From: Endomychus coccineus
Taxonomy: Eukaryota > Arthropoda > Insecta > Coleoptera > Endomychidae
Direction of reading: 5' to 3'
Assembly (NCBI GenBank): GCA_958510875.1
Contig: OY294068.1
Location: forward strand, 167,595,962 to 167,659,961
DNA length: 64,000 nucleotides
This document shows positions 47,082 to 59,506 of the stretch, one piece after another (within the stretch, counting starts at the first letter, position 1; each line of letters opens with the position of its first letter). The notes beneath the pieces are model-generated. The model did not search any database, was not told where the DNA came from, and was given only the letters and a program-made list of their open reading frames with translations. The translations under genes and the position numbers were made by a program.

Positions 47082-50000
47082 ATGGCTGCTGAAAGTGACA
47101 ACACAATAATTTCGGAAAAAGTGAAAAATGTATCTACAAGATCTGAGAATGGGAAAGAACTTAATAAATACGAAGTAGTAGACGACACTCTCGAGTATGG
47201 TATGCCATTAATAGATGTTTACAAATTAGCCTTACATTTTTATAAAGGTAAATGCCCAAATAAGTGAATTGGTATTGTATTATTCCATTATATTTTTTGT
47301 ACTTTTTTAGACAAAGAGGGTAAAGCAGTTCACTTCAGTTATGAGGATAAATTACAATTAGTTGCATTCTCCCAACAAGTATCACATGGACCATTATCAG
47401 ATGCAATACATAAATTGCCACCATTGGGTGCATTTGATGTTGTTGGGAAAGATAGACGATTGGCTTGGCAAAAATTAGGAAAGTTAACAAGAGATCAGGC
47501 ACGCTCTGGCTTCATAGAATTGCTTAGTAGAAGATGTACATTATTTTCAACATACGTGGAAGCACACAGAAGAGAAAAAAAAGAACAAGAAAGGAGAAGG
47601 TAATACATTAGAAAAAGCATACATTGTAAATGTGTAAGGTGTTATATTCTTTGGTAATATTGAGAATAATCAAATCATAATGAAATATCACATTCTAAGA
47701 TTGAATGGTTTAAAAATCTTCCAGTCAATTGTCTGTTTATTCTATACTGCACAAATTATAACTATACATATGCCCAGCAATCCATTCCACACTAATCTAT
47801 ATTGTGCAAATTGATCCTAAAGTGTTAATTTAATTTTTAAATATTCCAATTGTACAGCATTTACATGATACACATAGACATTGCTAAAAGATGAGGCTAT
47901 CTGTTAAACTTACACAGCCACAAACTACAGCTGGCTTTAAATTGAAAGGTACAACTAACTAAGAAAAAACTGAAGCTGTGATGCTACATTTTCACTTTGT
48001 AACAAACAAAATGCTATTCTAGACAATTATCAAGCAATTATTTAATTATATAGCAGATTAATGGTCAGGTTGCAACCAAATTATTAGTCAGTCATTAATA
48101 TAGATTTAACAGTAAACGAATTGCCACCAGTTCAAAATTAATTAACACTAACACTAATTATTAGTGTTTATTGTATATTCTAAGTTCACAAAGTATTAGT
48201 TTCTTTTTTTTTCCAAAGGCCAAGCTCTTTGAGGAACTGTGCTTTAACATAATTCAAATTTAATAATGAACATTTATAGTAGAGAGAATGAAGAGCAGAT
48301 ACTGATTAAGGAGGCAGAGAAGACTAAAAAGGCAGAAGAAGAGAAATTGGTACAAGAACAGTTAGAAAGAGAAGAAGCTATAAAGAGACAAATTCAACAA
48401 GCATTGAATGAACAGACTTTTGAGCAGTTCAAGTCATATTCTGAACAGCAATTTCCTGGTATGTCTAAAAGTATTAATTTAACTTCTTGATAATATTTTA
48501 TTTTATCTTTTCCATATAGATAAAATAAAACACTTATTATTTTGTTTTTATTACTTATTTAATTTAACAGTAAGTACTTATGTACATGAAATAATGGATT
48601 TTATTCAAATACCTCTCATAAAAAAAAGTTATTCCCGAATTTCCTGTCATTTAACATGTGACTGTTGTAGAAAGTTTGTTATGTCTAATGCCAGTCTGTT
48701 AACTATTTCATCTAATAGGAAAAATAGATTAATTTTGACTTGTTTGATATTCTACCAAGATCAATGCCTTGTAGGAAGTTGGCAGTCAATGAGTTGAAAA
48801 GTTGTACACATTCTTTTAATTCAACCTTTTTCTTGCATGATTTCAATGAGTCAACAATAATTCAAAAATGATGATTGGGTGTGTTATTAATTTAAAATTA
48901 GAATGTAAGGAATATCATTTGGGATTCAGGTGATCCTGAAAAACAAGGAACGTTGATTAGACAACTACAAGAACAACATTACATACAATATATGCAACAA
49001 CTACAAGCAGCACAAAGAGGTGATAAAATAGTAAATAATCAAGAAATGTTTGGCGAAGAAGTAGACAAATTCAAATCAGATTGGGTAAGTAATTTCTTAT
49101 ATCAAGAACAGATTTCTTATATTCAATGGTGTTTGTTATAATACAAATAATAATATTTTTATTTAAATAGGATTCCTAATATGAATAAACATTAATATAG
49201 CGATAATATACATCAAATAATGAATATTATAATCAATTAACAGTTTTCGCTACGCTCACTCCGTCTTTCGCATAAGCCGATCAAGAACGCAATTCAATTT
49301 GGAGAAAGTCTTATTTTATGCAACATAGGAATAGGAGGTCGTATGGTTCCATAAAAGAAATGCCTTTTTCAGTTTCTGTCTGCAATCGCCCAGATAGTCC
49401 AGACTGTGAACCGGAATTTTAGCTATAATAAAAAAAAATAGTTAGAATCAAAAAATTTTTTTTGCATTAGCTTCAGGAGGTTCTCCGGATCATTCATACA
49501 CCTTAAAACCTCTTGGGAACCCCAACCCCACCCATTGGGGGCGAAAATGACCCGAAATCTCCAAGTCTTGAATTGTATTTTCTACAAAAAAGGTATTTTG
49601 GCATTTCGAGTGCACCTAGTAGGTTTTTTGGGTCGCTGAACACGAATCCGTAGCCAGATTTACTTAGAATCCATCGTAGGGGTGGTCAAATCGACAAAAT
49701 TGGCCAATTTCGCACCCCTAATATGTTATTTAGCAATTTACGTGTTTTTGGCATTTCGAACGCACCAAGGGGGTTTTTTCAGTCGCTGAATACGATTCCG
49801 AAGCCAGATTTACTCCGAAGTAATTTTAAAATGCAAAAATTATAAAAATTTAGAAGCGTGTCAAAATAGCCATTTTTGTTAATTTTCCACCCCTACGATG
49901 ATATTCGAGTAAATCTGGCTTCGGAATCGTATTCAGCGACTCAAAAAATCTCCTTGGTCCATTCAAAATGCCTAAACCACGTAAATCGCAAAATAACATA

Positions 50001-53000
50001 TTAGGGGTGCAAAATTGGCCAATTTTGTCGATTTTACCACCCCTACGATTGATTGCAAGTAAATCTGGCTACGGATTCGTGTTCAGCGACCCAAAAAACC
50101 TACTAGGTGCACTCGAAATGCCAAAATACCTTTTTTTGTAGAAAATACAATTCAAGGTGTATGAATGATCCTGAGAACCTACTGAAGCTAAAAAAAAAAT
50201 TTTTTGGTTCGAACTTGCATGTTTTTTTTATTATTCTCCGGTTCATAGCCTGGACTAAGATAGTTGGCACACAGAACATTGTTTCGACGGACCGCTCTGC
50301 TCAATAACTCGAAAACGGCTTAAAGTACAACATTATATTTTTGTGCCAGTAAATTTCGAGCATCGTATCTAGTTTGTATCAAAATTTCAAGTGGATTGCA
50401 TTTACCATTTGACCGCTATTCGAGAACATACCTTATGCCATATAAGCCGATTCAAAACACGATTTCGTTTGCTAAACCACTCCGTCTTAATAAAATCGGA
50501 TGGTACACATATCTACAAACCATCCTAAGAATATGGGCTGATGTTTAATATCAATTAGGTGGAAATATCATCCTCTGGGAGCTTATTCACAATATGAGCA
50601 ATTTAGTTTGTATACAACAGAATGATAAGACGAAAGCACGAAATAGGAAATATTCTCAGATAAACTTAAGTAAAATAACTATTAAAAGTTTCATTTCCAC
50701 TAATGTAGTACATCAAAGGCGACTAGTTGCTCTTAACACTGTAGCTTCTTCAAACCGATGGATATTATAAAATATAGTATTTTGTTTAAAATGTAAACGT
50801 CTAACATTTCACTGTAGGTTCCACTTTCTTGATAATAGCCAGTATCTTATACCACCCCTCTTATACACAATCCATATATCCATACTTCATATGTATGCCT
50901 TCTTACATTAAGGCAATGTTTATCATCCTTATAGTCGTGAAAACAATTTTTTGGGGACAGATTATAATCGTCATGATAAATAAATTAAGAAGGTAAGACA
51001 CAATATACTTGGTAGGTAATAAAAACATTTCTTTAGAGCGATACCAGCAATGACATGAATGTCACAAATGACTCAAACACTGAATCTTTGGAAACTCTCA
51101 CAGTTGCTGCTAGTATGTGGACAAGATCTGAGGTACAGAGTTTCAAACAGGCAGTTTCGGAAGCTGAAGGAGATGGTGTAGTAAGAGTGGGTCATGGAGA
51201 AACTGTAACTGTTCGTGTTCCTACTCATCCCGATGGCTCAAGACTGTTTTGGGAATTCGCCACAGACCACTACGATATAGGTGAGTATCCTAAATCTTCA
51301 ATATTTATGAATTCTGCTTCAGATATGAGTTTTTGATACTAGGACTGTAGATATGCATTAATTTTACCGACTTATTTTTGATAGATAAGTATGAAGCATA
51401 TTGTCTAACCTCAGGCAAAGTAGCGAAAGTGCTAATTTGAGATCTTGAGTTGAACTTCTTAACTTTCTTAAACTTATTCTACATAAACTGAACTTATAAC
51501 AGATTCGAGTCTCTGTCATGGTATTAATCTCTTATAGTAGGTATGTACAATTGATGAAATTTTTGCAGATTCACAAAATTTTCACTTTCGCTACTTTATC
51601 TGATATGGGACGATAGAATGATCAGAAATATATAGGGCGCATTCCAGGTCATATTCGCACTTCATCCCAGGTGAGGTTTTTGGATAACGCTGAAATTTTG
51701 TGGGTGGTTTCTGCCTCAGGAAATATAAGGTTTCCCAAAATTTCAAGCCATATACTTCAATAATGCGCCGCCTAGAATACATTTCATTTTTTTTGGAATT
51801 TTATTCATTGAAAATGAAAACACGGCATTTCTTCTGTAGAAAAGCTGTATTGAGACAAAAAAATATTCCAAATCATTGATTTTATGGGAAATTTTCCAAG
51901 GAATCCAACGTCGCCTTCAGAATTGGTCTATCGTATCGCGCATGCGCGCAAACTAAAAAAACTGATTTTTTCTTCAAAAATTCATATCTCCCGTGTTGCT
52001 ACTCCGATCGGGCTGAAATTTAATGTGAAGACAGCAAAAAGTGATTACTTTCTTCAAAGTGGTGTATGAATGGTCATGCATATATTATGAAACAAAACCG
52101 CTAGAGTTAATTATCTGTATTTTCAAAAATGCCTAGGCCATTTCTTTCAAGTTCATGCTGATGGGTGAATATTGATCTCTAATCTGATCCCCGATTCGGA
52201 TTCCTTTTTCTATTTTCGATCGATTATGTACTTTATAAAAATTTTTTAAGTCGATTCAATCGATATTGCGAACATGTTTTTTCCAAAATTCAAATTTGTT
52301 TGAAAGCGCAGTGTACATTTCTTGATAAAAATTTAATTTCTTCTTTAGAAAAAAAATCAAATAAAACTAGTTTAAATACTAAAATTTATAATTTTTTTTT
52401 TAAGAAAAATATTAATATAAAAAAAAATAATAATTAAATAAAATGAGTTATATAATAAAAATTATTATCCAATAATAATTTTAAAAAAATAATAATTAAA
52501 TAAAGTTTAAGCTTAACGTATTCATATTTTTGACATATTGACAATAATTATGACAAGTCATTTAAAGTATCATTTTCTGTATATTAGCTATTATAGCCTC
52601 TGTGAATGTATTTACGACACATCTGGAAACAATCGTAAATGGGATTCTTATGTCAATTTGTCATCAGCCGACGAAGTGTTATCGATAAGTTGGCTGGCAT
52701 GGCTTATTTATATGGGTACTTCTAAGAATGGTTGTGTTGTCAACGATAGAAGCTACTACCCTTCTTTACAGACTACTTTAGTCATAAACTTGCCTGAAGT
52801 AAACGACTTGTTGAAAATAAACATTCACCCAAAGCTCATTCATCAAGCAACATCATTACATTACTATAACATTCAAATCAAATTCATTCAACGAACAACA
52901 TCATTACATTGCTATAACAATCACAACGATATCACTTCAACGAGCAACATTATTACTTGCAATAACATTAACATATCATCAATCTTATGATCAAACGTTA

Positions 53001-53887
53001 ACCTAGAGACTTACAACTTTGGGGAAACCAGCCTTCATAAATAAGGCGACTCAGTTCTGTTAGTGTAACTGTATATAGGTGTGAATAAATAACTTAAAAT
53101 CATCAAGTGCTATTTCTTCAACCAACTACCATCATACTGAGTCATACAAGAAGTGCAAACAACAGCAGCATACAGCACAGTTATAATAATAAGAATTATT
53201 ATTTTAAAAAAAAATTAGTTTTTTAGTTTGCGCGCATGCGCGATACGATAGACCAATTCTGAAGGCGGATTCCTTGGAAAATTTCCCATCAAATCCATGG
53301 TTTGGAATATTTTTTTTCTCAGTAATGCGTTTCAACAGAAGAAGTATTTTCATTTTCAATTAATAAAATTACAAATATTCTAGGCGGCGCATTATTGAAG
53401 TATACGGCTAATATTTCCTGAGGCAGAAACTACCTGTAAAATTTCAGCGCAATCCAAAGACCTCATCTGGGATGAAGTGCGAATATGACCTGGAACGCGT
53501 CATAGATATATCCATATAAAAAGTTGATAATGGTGAATTGTTGTAGGGTTTGGCGTGTACTTTGAATTTGGAACACCAACTAGTAATCAAGTTTCAGTTC
53601 ATGTATCTGAAAGTGATGATGAAGACTTAGAAGAAATTGAAGATGAAATGTATGACGAAGAAACGATACAAACCAGCGATCTGGAGGCCGGTTCAGTCAC
53701 CATTAATGGAACCTCAAAACCCCTACTGACTGAAATAGTACCTGTATACAGGAGAGATTGCCAAAATGAGGTTTATGCTGGGTCCCATCAGTATCCGGGG
53801 CAAGGAGTATACCTCCTTAAGTTTGATAACTCTTATTCCCTTTGGCGATCTAAAACATTGTATTATAGGGTTTATTACACGCAGTAG
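47082..53887 (+). CDS. ACBD3: ACBD3 / GCP60, Golgi acyl-CoA-binding scaffold
   Basis: A Golgi-resident scaffold that binds giantin and recruits PI4-kinase beta to make PI4P. Six exons with GT-AG borders: 47082-47247, 47311-47599, 48283-48458, 48930-49084, 51037-51280 and 53547-53887, giving 456 aa. Phases are consistent throughout. The acyl-CoA-binding domain is about residues 38-130 ([56 protein letters not shown]). A charged coiled coil ([10 protein letters not shown]...[15 protein letters not shown]) follows. A Gln-rich helix ([19 protein letters not shown]) equals the vertebrate PI4KB-binding helix. The GOLD domain is about 289-456 ([91 protein letters not shown]), ending YYRVYYTQ. Exon 3's acceptor could shift by a few bases. 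Introns 4 and 5 carry mobile elements. Nothing appears broken. Confidence 0.94.
49395..50257. mobile_element. TAGTCCAGGC-ended palindromic element, copy 2 (ACBD3 intron 4)
   Basis: 863 bp, starting TAGTCCAGACTGTGAA and ending TTCATAGCCTGGACTA, with AGA on both sides (49392-49394, 50258-50260). The whole element is nearly a palindrome centred near 49850 and carries four copies of the GGAATCGT-TTCAGCGACCC motif, two in each orientation. Noncoding. Confidence 0.72.
52530..53190 (+). mobile_element. Possible solo LTR nested in the intron 5 element
   Basis: The segment is less AT-rich than its flanks. It has an LTR-like promoter arrangement near 53036-53095 (CATAAATAAGGCGACTCAG, then GTGAATAAATAA, a polyadenylation-type signal). 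Borders are uncertain, and no retroviral genes are present. Confidence 0.35.
52841..52978 (+). repeat. Short tandem repeat, about 47-bp unit, about three copies
   Basis: Units share AACATCATTACATTRCTATA. It lies inside the possible LTR. Confidence 0.6.
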
Positions 53888-54260
53888 TCTTTAGTATAGT
53901 ATTATTTTATTTTAATACTTGATTGCAACTTTCCCAGTTTTTTGTTCAAGAGATTTATCAAAATGAAGGGAAAAAATGTGAATTGAATGAGGTCTATCAT
54001 ATTTTTATAGTAAATATTAAGTACCAATTTACAAGGCAGTTTTCACGAGTTTATTCAAGTGTTACTAAGGATGATTGTAAACAAAGTTGATGAGAGAATG
54101 CTTTGTCAAATTATTTAACAGTAGGTAAAAAATTTGGACCACTCAAAAAATAGTCTCTATTTTTATGCTATTTTTAAGTATCAACTGCTGTGTAAAGTAA
54201 ATACAATATTACTAAATCTAGAAAAATACCAAATTGAATAATAGTGTTATTTGGTGTAAA
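53888..54260. other. Probable ACBD3 3' UTR and flank
   Basis: AT-rich. No coding similarity. Confidence 0.35.
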
Positions 54261-55276
54261 TAGTCCAGGCTGTGAATCGGGATTTTAGCTATAATAAAAA
54301 AAAAACGTGTAAGTTCAAATCAAAAATTTTTTGCATTAGCTTCAGGAGGTTCTCAGGATCATTCATACACCTTAAAACCTCTTGGGAACCCCAACCCCAC
54401 CCATTGGGGGCGAAAATGGCCCCAAATCTCCAAGTCTTGAATAGTATTTTCTACAAAAAAATGTATTTTGGCATTTCGAGTGCACCTAGAAAGTTTTTTG
54501 GGTCGCTGAACACGAATCCGTAGCCAGATTCAATTGCAATCCATCTAAAATCGACAAAATTGGCCAATTTTGCACCCCTAATATGATATTTTGGAATTTA
54601 CGTGTTTTAGGCATTTCGAATGCACCAAGGGGTTTTTTTGGGTCGCTGAATACGATTCCGAAGCCATATTGACTCTTATATCATCGTAGGTGGGGGAAAT
54701 TTACAAAAATGGCTAATTTGAAACGCTTCTAATTCTAATTTTTGCATTTTAAAATTACTTCGGAGTAAATCTGGCTTCGGAATCGTATTCAGCGACCCAA
54801 AAAACCCCTTTGGTGCATTCGAAATGCCAAAAATACGTAAATTGCAAAATAACATATAGGGGTGCAAAATTGGCCAATTCCTTCTATTTTACCACCCCTA
54901 CGATGGATAGCAAGTAAATCTGGCCTCGGAATCGTATTCAGCGACCCAAAAAAACCGCCTTGGTGCATTCGAAATGCCAAAAACATGTAAATTGCAAAAT
55001 AACATATTAGGGGTGCGAAATTGGCCAATTTTGTCGATTTGACCACCCCTACGATGGATTGCAAGTAAAGCTACGGAATCGTGTTCAGCGACCCAAAAAA
55101 CCGCTAGGTGCAATCGAAATGCCAAAATACCTTTTTTTGTAGAAAATACAATTCAAGACTTGGAGATTTGGGGTCATTTTCGCCCCCAATGGGTGGGGTT
55201 GGGGTTTTAAGGTGTATGAATGATTTTTTGATTCGAACTTACATGTTTTTTTTTTTCTGGTTCATAGCCTGGACTA
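54261..55276. mobile_element. TAGTCCAGGC-ended palindromic element, copy 3
   Basis: 1016 bp, starting TAGTCCAGGCTGTGAA and ending TTCATAGCCTGGACTA. Flanking triplets AAA and CAA match at 2 of 3 positions. Same palindromic plan as copy 2, with five copies of the core motif (about 54491, 54639, 54779, 54929, 55075). It begins about 370 bp after the ACBD3 stop. Confidence 0.7.
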
Positions 55277-56014
55277 CAAGTTTCAACACCATATTGTGTC
55301 AAGAAATATGCCGCAATAGAACTAAGACATAAAATCGGCGATGGAGATTATTGAATAGTCGCTTCATCTTAATACTGAATTTGTGTTTTTTTTATATGAG
55401 GCTGCCTTGTATTGTGTTGATAATGATAATCGTTAAATGAATATTAAATTGAAGGAATTTATGCATAACACAAAATTATTCGAAAGTTTGAATAATTTGG
55501 CAATATATTTGTACTCTAGTCTGATAACGTTTTGAGTAGATATATTTATAAATATAATTATTGTTGTATGCCTCAATCAATATGTGCAATTTATTATTTG
55601 AACAATAAATGTGCATTGCTTGTACTTTTTCCACTGTCCACAATCCGGTTATAAAAAATCCGAATTTTCTCCTTGATTGTGCATTTAACTTATGGTTGAA
55701 CCATGAAATACTTTTTACCAAATCGAACATTACTTCACATGCTTATAAGCGGAATATTGTTACTATAAAAATATATTAAATTAGTCAGTTTCCTGAGGAA
55801 ACGTTTCGTACATACAACCTTTCCTGGAAAACCAAATATTGATAACATCAAAATAAAATGTTAAAAATGTACGATCCAAGTTTTATTTTTATTTTGTTCC
55901 TCTTCATCTTCTGGATATTGGTACACTATTTTATCAGTATAGGGCGCATTTCTTATTCCTCATCGTTATGAGATCTTGGTACCCAAAAAACCATACGTTA
56001 TCTACGTAATATAA
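55277..56014. other. Stretch without a recognised gene
   Basis: AT-rich. Contains CCTGAGGAAACGTTTCG near 55795, which I could not fit to a ribozyme or element. Confidence 0.3.
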
Positions 56015-56441
56015 AGCTTGAGGTTATCAATAGGTATATGCGGAAGTCTTGTGAGTTGAAGCAAGCCTGACGGGTTGTATTACTTTACAAGATAGACAAA
56101 TGACATACTATCAACCATTTAGAAGATAGGACCAGGTCATGACATACGCGTACGTCGTGTGGTCACGGTTATGTCACAGTACATTAACTGGATGCTTACC
56201 ACAAACGCTTCAAGTGAAATGAATTCATCGAATGCATCGTCTATATAAGGTATTGACGACAAGGCTCGATAATAAATCACGCCCTTTGTCGAATGATTAT
56301 CGCACTTATTAAATCTGCATATATCGATTCGTAAACATCGAGTTGTATTTATATTAATAATGATTCTTGAACCATGCAGGTATGGATTATATATAAATTC
56401 TCGGGAAATAGGCTACACTAACACAAGTGCTTATTATTTTC

Positions 56442-56483
56442 GTCTTTACGTACGTTTCGATCTCACGTCCATCATCAAAAGAC
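56442..56483 (-). ncRNA. Hammerhead-like motif 1, decayed
   Basis: Same layout as motif 3, with closing strands GTCTT/AAGAC intact, GAAA and the ACGTACGT stem III intact. The core reads TTGATGA instead of CTGATGA, and stem II has a mismatch (GGAC against GATC). Confidence 0.5.
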
Positions 56484-56692
56484 TTTATGTCTAAAACGGG
56501 ATTTCTTAAAACTAATTGTATAAGCACAATACGTCTTTATCGCATCAATCTCAATTAAAAACGTGTTACAATTTTGATTACCTATTCGTGTTTCTGTTCG
56601 TTTCGGCGACGTGAGCATTTTTAATTGAGATTGATGCGATAACTTTGTGCTGATTCAATTAGTTTCAAGAAATTCCGTTTTAGACATAATAC

Positions 56693-56734
56693 TTGTTCTG
56701 ATGATGGTCGTGAGACCAAAACGTACGTAAAGAC
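56693..56734 (+). ncRNA. Hammerhead-like motif 2, decayed
   Basis: CTGATGA at 56698-56704 and stem II GGTC-GTGA-GACC are intact, but the following GAAA is AAAA (the core G is lost), and the stem I 5' strand is changed to CTTGTT. Confidence 0.5.
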
Positions 56735-57393
56735 GAAAATGATAAGCATTTGTTTTAGTGTGACCTATTTCCCGAGAATTTATATATAAGCTGTATTTAT
56801 AAAAACATGTTCTGATTGCTCGACTGACTAGATTCATCATGAAATCTCCGGAACTATAAAGCCAAGAAACGTGTAATTTTGAAGTTACTTTATACGACGT
56901 AGGCATCCGCTACGAGGGGGTAAAGGGGTTTCAAATCGATAGTGTTTTTGACAGCTCATACAATCGCGTAACGTTTATAGTGCGAGACGAGTCTTGTGAC
57001 TTGGAGCGAGCCAGACGGATTGTATTACTTTACAAGATAGACAAATGAAACGCTATCAACCATTTAGAAGATGGGACCAGGTCATGCCATACGCGTGTGT
57101 CGTGTGGTCATGGTTATGTCATAGTACAGTAACTTTAGAAAACTCTATGCTTACCACAAACGCTTCAAGTGAAATGAATTCATCGAATGCATCGTCTATA
57201 TAAGGTACTGACGACAGGTTCGATAATAAATCACGCCCTTTGTCGAATGATTATATCGCACTTATTAAATCTGCATATACCGATTCGTAAACATCGAGTT
57301 GTATTTATATTAATAATGATTCTTGACCCAGGTATGGATTATATATAAATTTTCGGGAAACAGGTCACACTAACACAAGTGCTTATTATTTTC

Positions 57394-57435
57394 GTCTTAA
57401 CGTACGTTTCGGTCTCACGACCATCATCAGAAGAC
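57394..57435 (-). ncRNA. Hammerhead-like ribozyme motif 3, core intact
   Basis: Read on the minus strand: stem I GTCTT, core CTGATGA, one extra T, stem II GGTC with loop GTGA and GACC, core GAAA, stem III from the self-complementary ACGTACGT (only a 2-nt loop if folded alone), a GTT cleavage triplet, then AAGAC closing stem I (5 bp). The order of parts and the conserved residues fit a type I hammerhead with a very short stem III, as known from Penelope-like elements and retrozymes. The extra T after CTGATGA is unusual. Activity is not shown. Confidence 0.68.
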
Positions 57436-57567
57436 TTATTATGTCTAAAACGGGATTTCTTAAAACTAATTGTATAAGAACAATGCGTCCTTATCGCATC
57501 AATTTCGATTACAAATGTGTTACAATTTCGATTATCCGTGTTCGTTTCCGGGACGTGGGCATTTTAA

Positions 57568-57598
57568 ATGGTCGTGAGACCGAAACGTGCGTAAAGAC
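57568..57598 (+). ncRNA. Hammerhead-like motif 4, 5' truncated
   Basis: Retains stem II (GGTC-GTGA-GACC), GAAA, stem III (ACGTGCGT) and AAGAC, but the CTGATGA core and the stem I 5' strand are deleted. Confidence 0.5.
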
Positions 57599-57950
57599 GA
57601 AAATAAGCATTTATTGTTTTAGTGTGACCTATTTCCCGAGAATTTATATATAAGTTGTATTTATAAAAACATGTTCTGATTGCTTGACTGACTGGATTCA
57701 TCATGAAATCTCCGGAACTATAAAGCCAAGAAACGTGTAATTTTGAAGTTACTTTATACGACGTAGGCACCCGCCACGAGGGGGGTAAAGAGGGTTTTAA
57801 ATCGATAGTGTTATTGACAGCTCATACAATCACGTAACGTTTGTAGTACGAGCCGAAAGTCTTGCGAGTTGGAGCGAGCCAGACGGATTGTATTACTTTA
57901 CAACCATTTAGAAGATGGAACCAGGTCATGGCATACGCGTGCGTAGCTAA

Positions 57951-59096
57951 ACACATTCCCGAAGTTGAAATCGGATTCATCAAACTAATCCAAATGAGGT
58001 TATGGTTAAGAACAATTTCAAATGAATTATAATACGAAATTAAGTATATTCAAGAGAAAAACAGTCTTAACTAGTGATGAACGAAAAGGATTAATAATGT
58101 AGCACGTTCTCCATATCTACAAATAAAAACACATTTTGTATTGATATCTTAAAAAAGACAAAGTTACGGTTTTCCAAGTTTAACAGGGACACGTCTATGA
58201 GTTTCAGGTAGCTGTTTCGCTTTTCTCATGAGCTCATTAGTGGGAGGAGTAACACGATGAAGTCACTGATCAACCATCCCCAGCAGAGGTATAACTACCA
58301 AATTAGGACATGTTTGGAGAACCAATGTGTTCCAACACCATCTGCCGAAAAGCAAATGTTCCGATGACATTTATCGAATAGCTCGTTCCACGATGAAAAA
58401 CAAATGTTTTATATTATAAATAATCATCTTTAAATAGTTCATCTAACAAAATAATAGAGCATTGAAGGAAACTGACAAAATAGGCATAAAGATGGCGCTA
58501 GATTCTAGCGATAAAACTGGTCACGTGACTTTAGCGACGGCAGATAGGGTTACATTATGAGCAGTGATATCATGCCGCTAGATTATTACCTTTACCCAAA
58601 AGTGAACGTCAACTGACACAACCGCGGTGGGGCTTGCGTATAGAACTTGCTAAAAAAATTGTTGCGTATACTTCAGACAAGCTAAATTCTTTTCCCTTAA
58701 ATTATAAATGTCAGATAGTGTAAAAAAAGTCTGCTGCGCCGTAGTAGAGGGGTTGAACGTCAGCTGTAAACTAAAAGTATTTCAGATCGAATGGAATTTG
58801 CTAACGTGACTTCTGGCACATAGGAGTATGAAAATAATAATAAGCTACATATATGGTGGAGGAAAACAGTCAGCTGAAGCAATAACGTATAATTGCGCAT
58901 TAGACCTACGCATGTTATAACCACTTCTAAAACTCCGAAAGGGCAGCTGCCTCCAGCGCGTTCGTGTTCCCAGATCTACTGAAAATCAGTAAATTTACTG
59001 ATCTCACGTAATGATTTCGTAAGATATACCAATAATAAATGAAAAATAGCCACTACTTATAAAATTATAGAAAAAAATCAAGCTAAAATCAGAAAA
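57951..59096. other. Stretch without a recognised gene, with one repeat
   Basis: 58200-58375 matches the repeat at 27985-28165. The rest is unassigned. Confidence 0.4.
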
Positions 59097-59354
59097 GGGT
59101 AATTGTCTACAATACGGCCTTCGATACATACATTTTGACTAAACTTACATGTTCTACAAACTCCCAGCTATCCATTTCGAACTATGTTATGTTGTGCACC
59201 TTGATCCTTATATCACAATTTAATTATTTAAATTTATTCTTTCACGGTACGGACGACACTTGTACACGCAAACATTGTTACATAGTTGATATCGCCCTCA
59301 CACAGATGGCTTTAATTCAACTGAAAGGGATGCCACATTTATCTAAAAATAGAT

Positions 59355-59444
59355 AATTACCCTTGCCCTGTTCTGTTAACTCCAATTATTGTTATTATTG
59401 ATTGGAACGGCTGTAATTTTGTAATATAAAAGGGCAAGGGTAAT
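59355..59444. repeat. 90-bp hairpin with AATTACCCTTGCCCT arms
   Basis: 15-bp perfect arms separated by about 60 bp. The arm starts like the ends of the enclosing element (GGGTAATT), so it may be a tiny deletion derivative. Confidence 0.6.
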
Positions 59445-59506
59445 TGCCAATGATTCTAAAATATTTATTAAGGGTAAAGTACAGTAAAATTTCAAAAATT
59501 AAATTG

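Larger units (their letters stand above)
51634..53508. mobile_element. Long-TIR element in ACBD3 intron 5
   Basis: The left arm (51634-51975) and right arm (53218-53508) are inverse copies, sharing GGTCATATTCGCACTTCATC, GGCGCATTATTGAAGTAT and GCGCGCATGCGCGATACGAT. The interior contains AT-rich sequence and a second insertion (52530-53190). No transposase is recognised. Target duplication unclear (AT-rich flanks). Confidence 0.7.
56015..57950. repeat. Tandem array of palindromic units with hammerhead-like motifs
   Basis: Three units, with equivalent points (AGTCTTGTGA...GGAGCGAGCC) at about 56045, 56991 and 57858: spacings about 945 and 867 bp; the third unit is only about 90 bp. Each full unit has a promoter-like CGTCTATATAAGG, then an inverted repeat (unit 1 arms 56380-56566 and 56617-56795; unit 2 about 57334-57510 and 57563-57660) with a hammerhead-like motif in each arm. 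No protein-coding sequence. The tandem, partly palindromic plan resembles the terminal repeats of Penelope-like elements or retrozymes. Confidence 0.75.

Noticed and set aside
52538..52990. 150-codon frame in ACBD3 intron 5 as a protein gene
   Set aside because: Its C-terminal third is produced by the short tandem repeat and the frame lies inside a nested insertion; more likely noncoding LTR-like sequence.
55795..55815. CCTGAGGAAACGTTTCG as a ribozyme core
   Set aside because: The residues between the two core segments required for a hammerhead stem II are absent; it is only a short hairpin.
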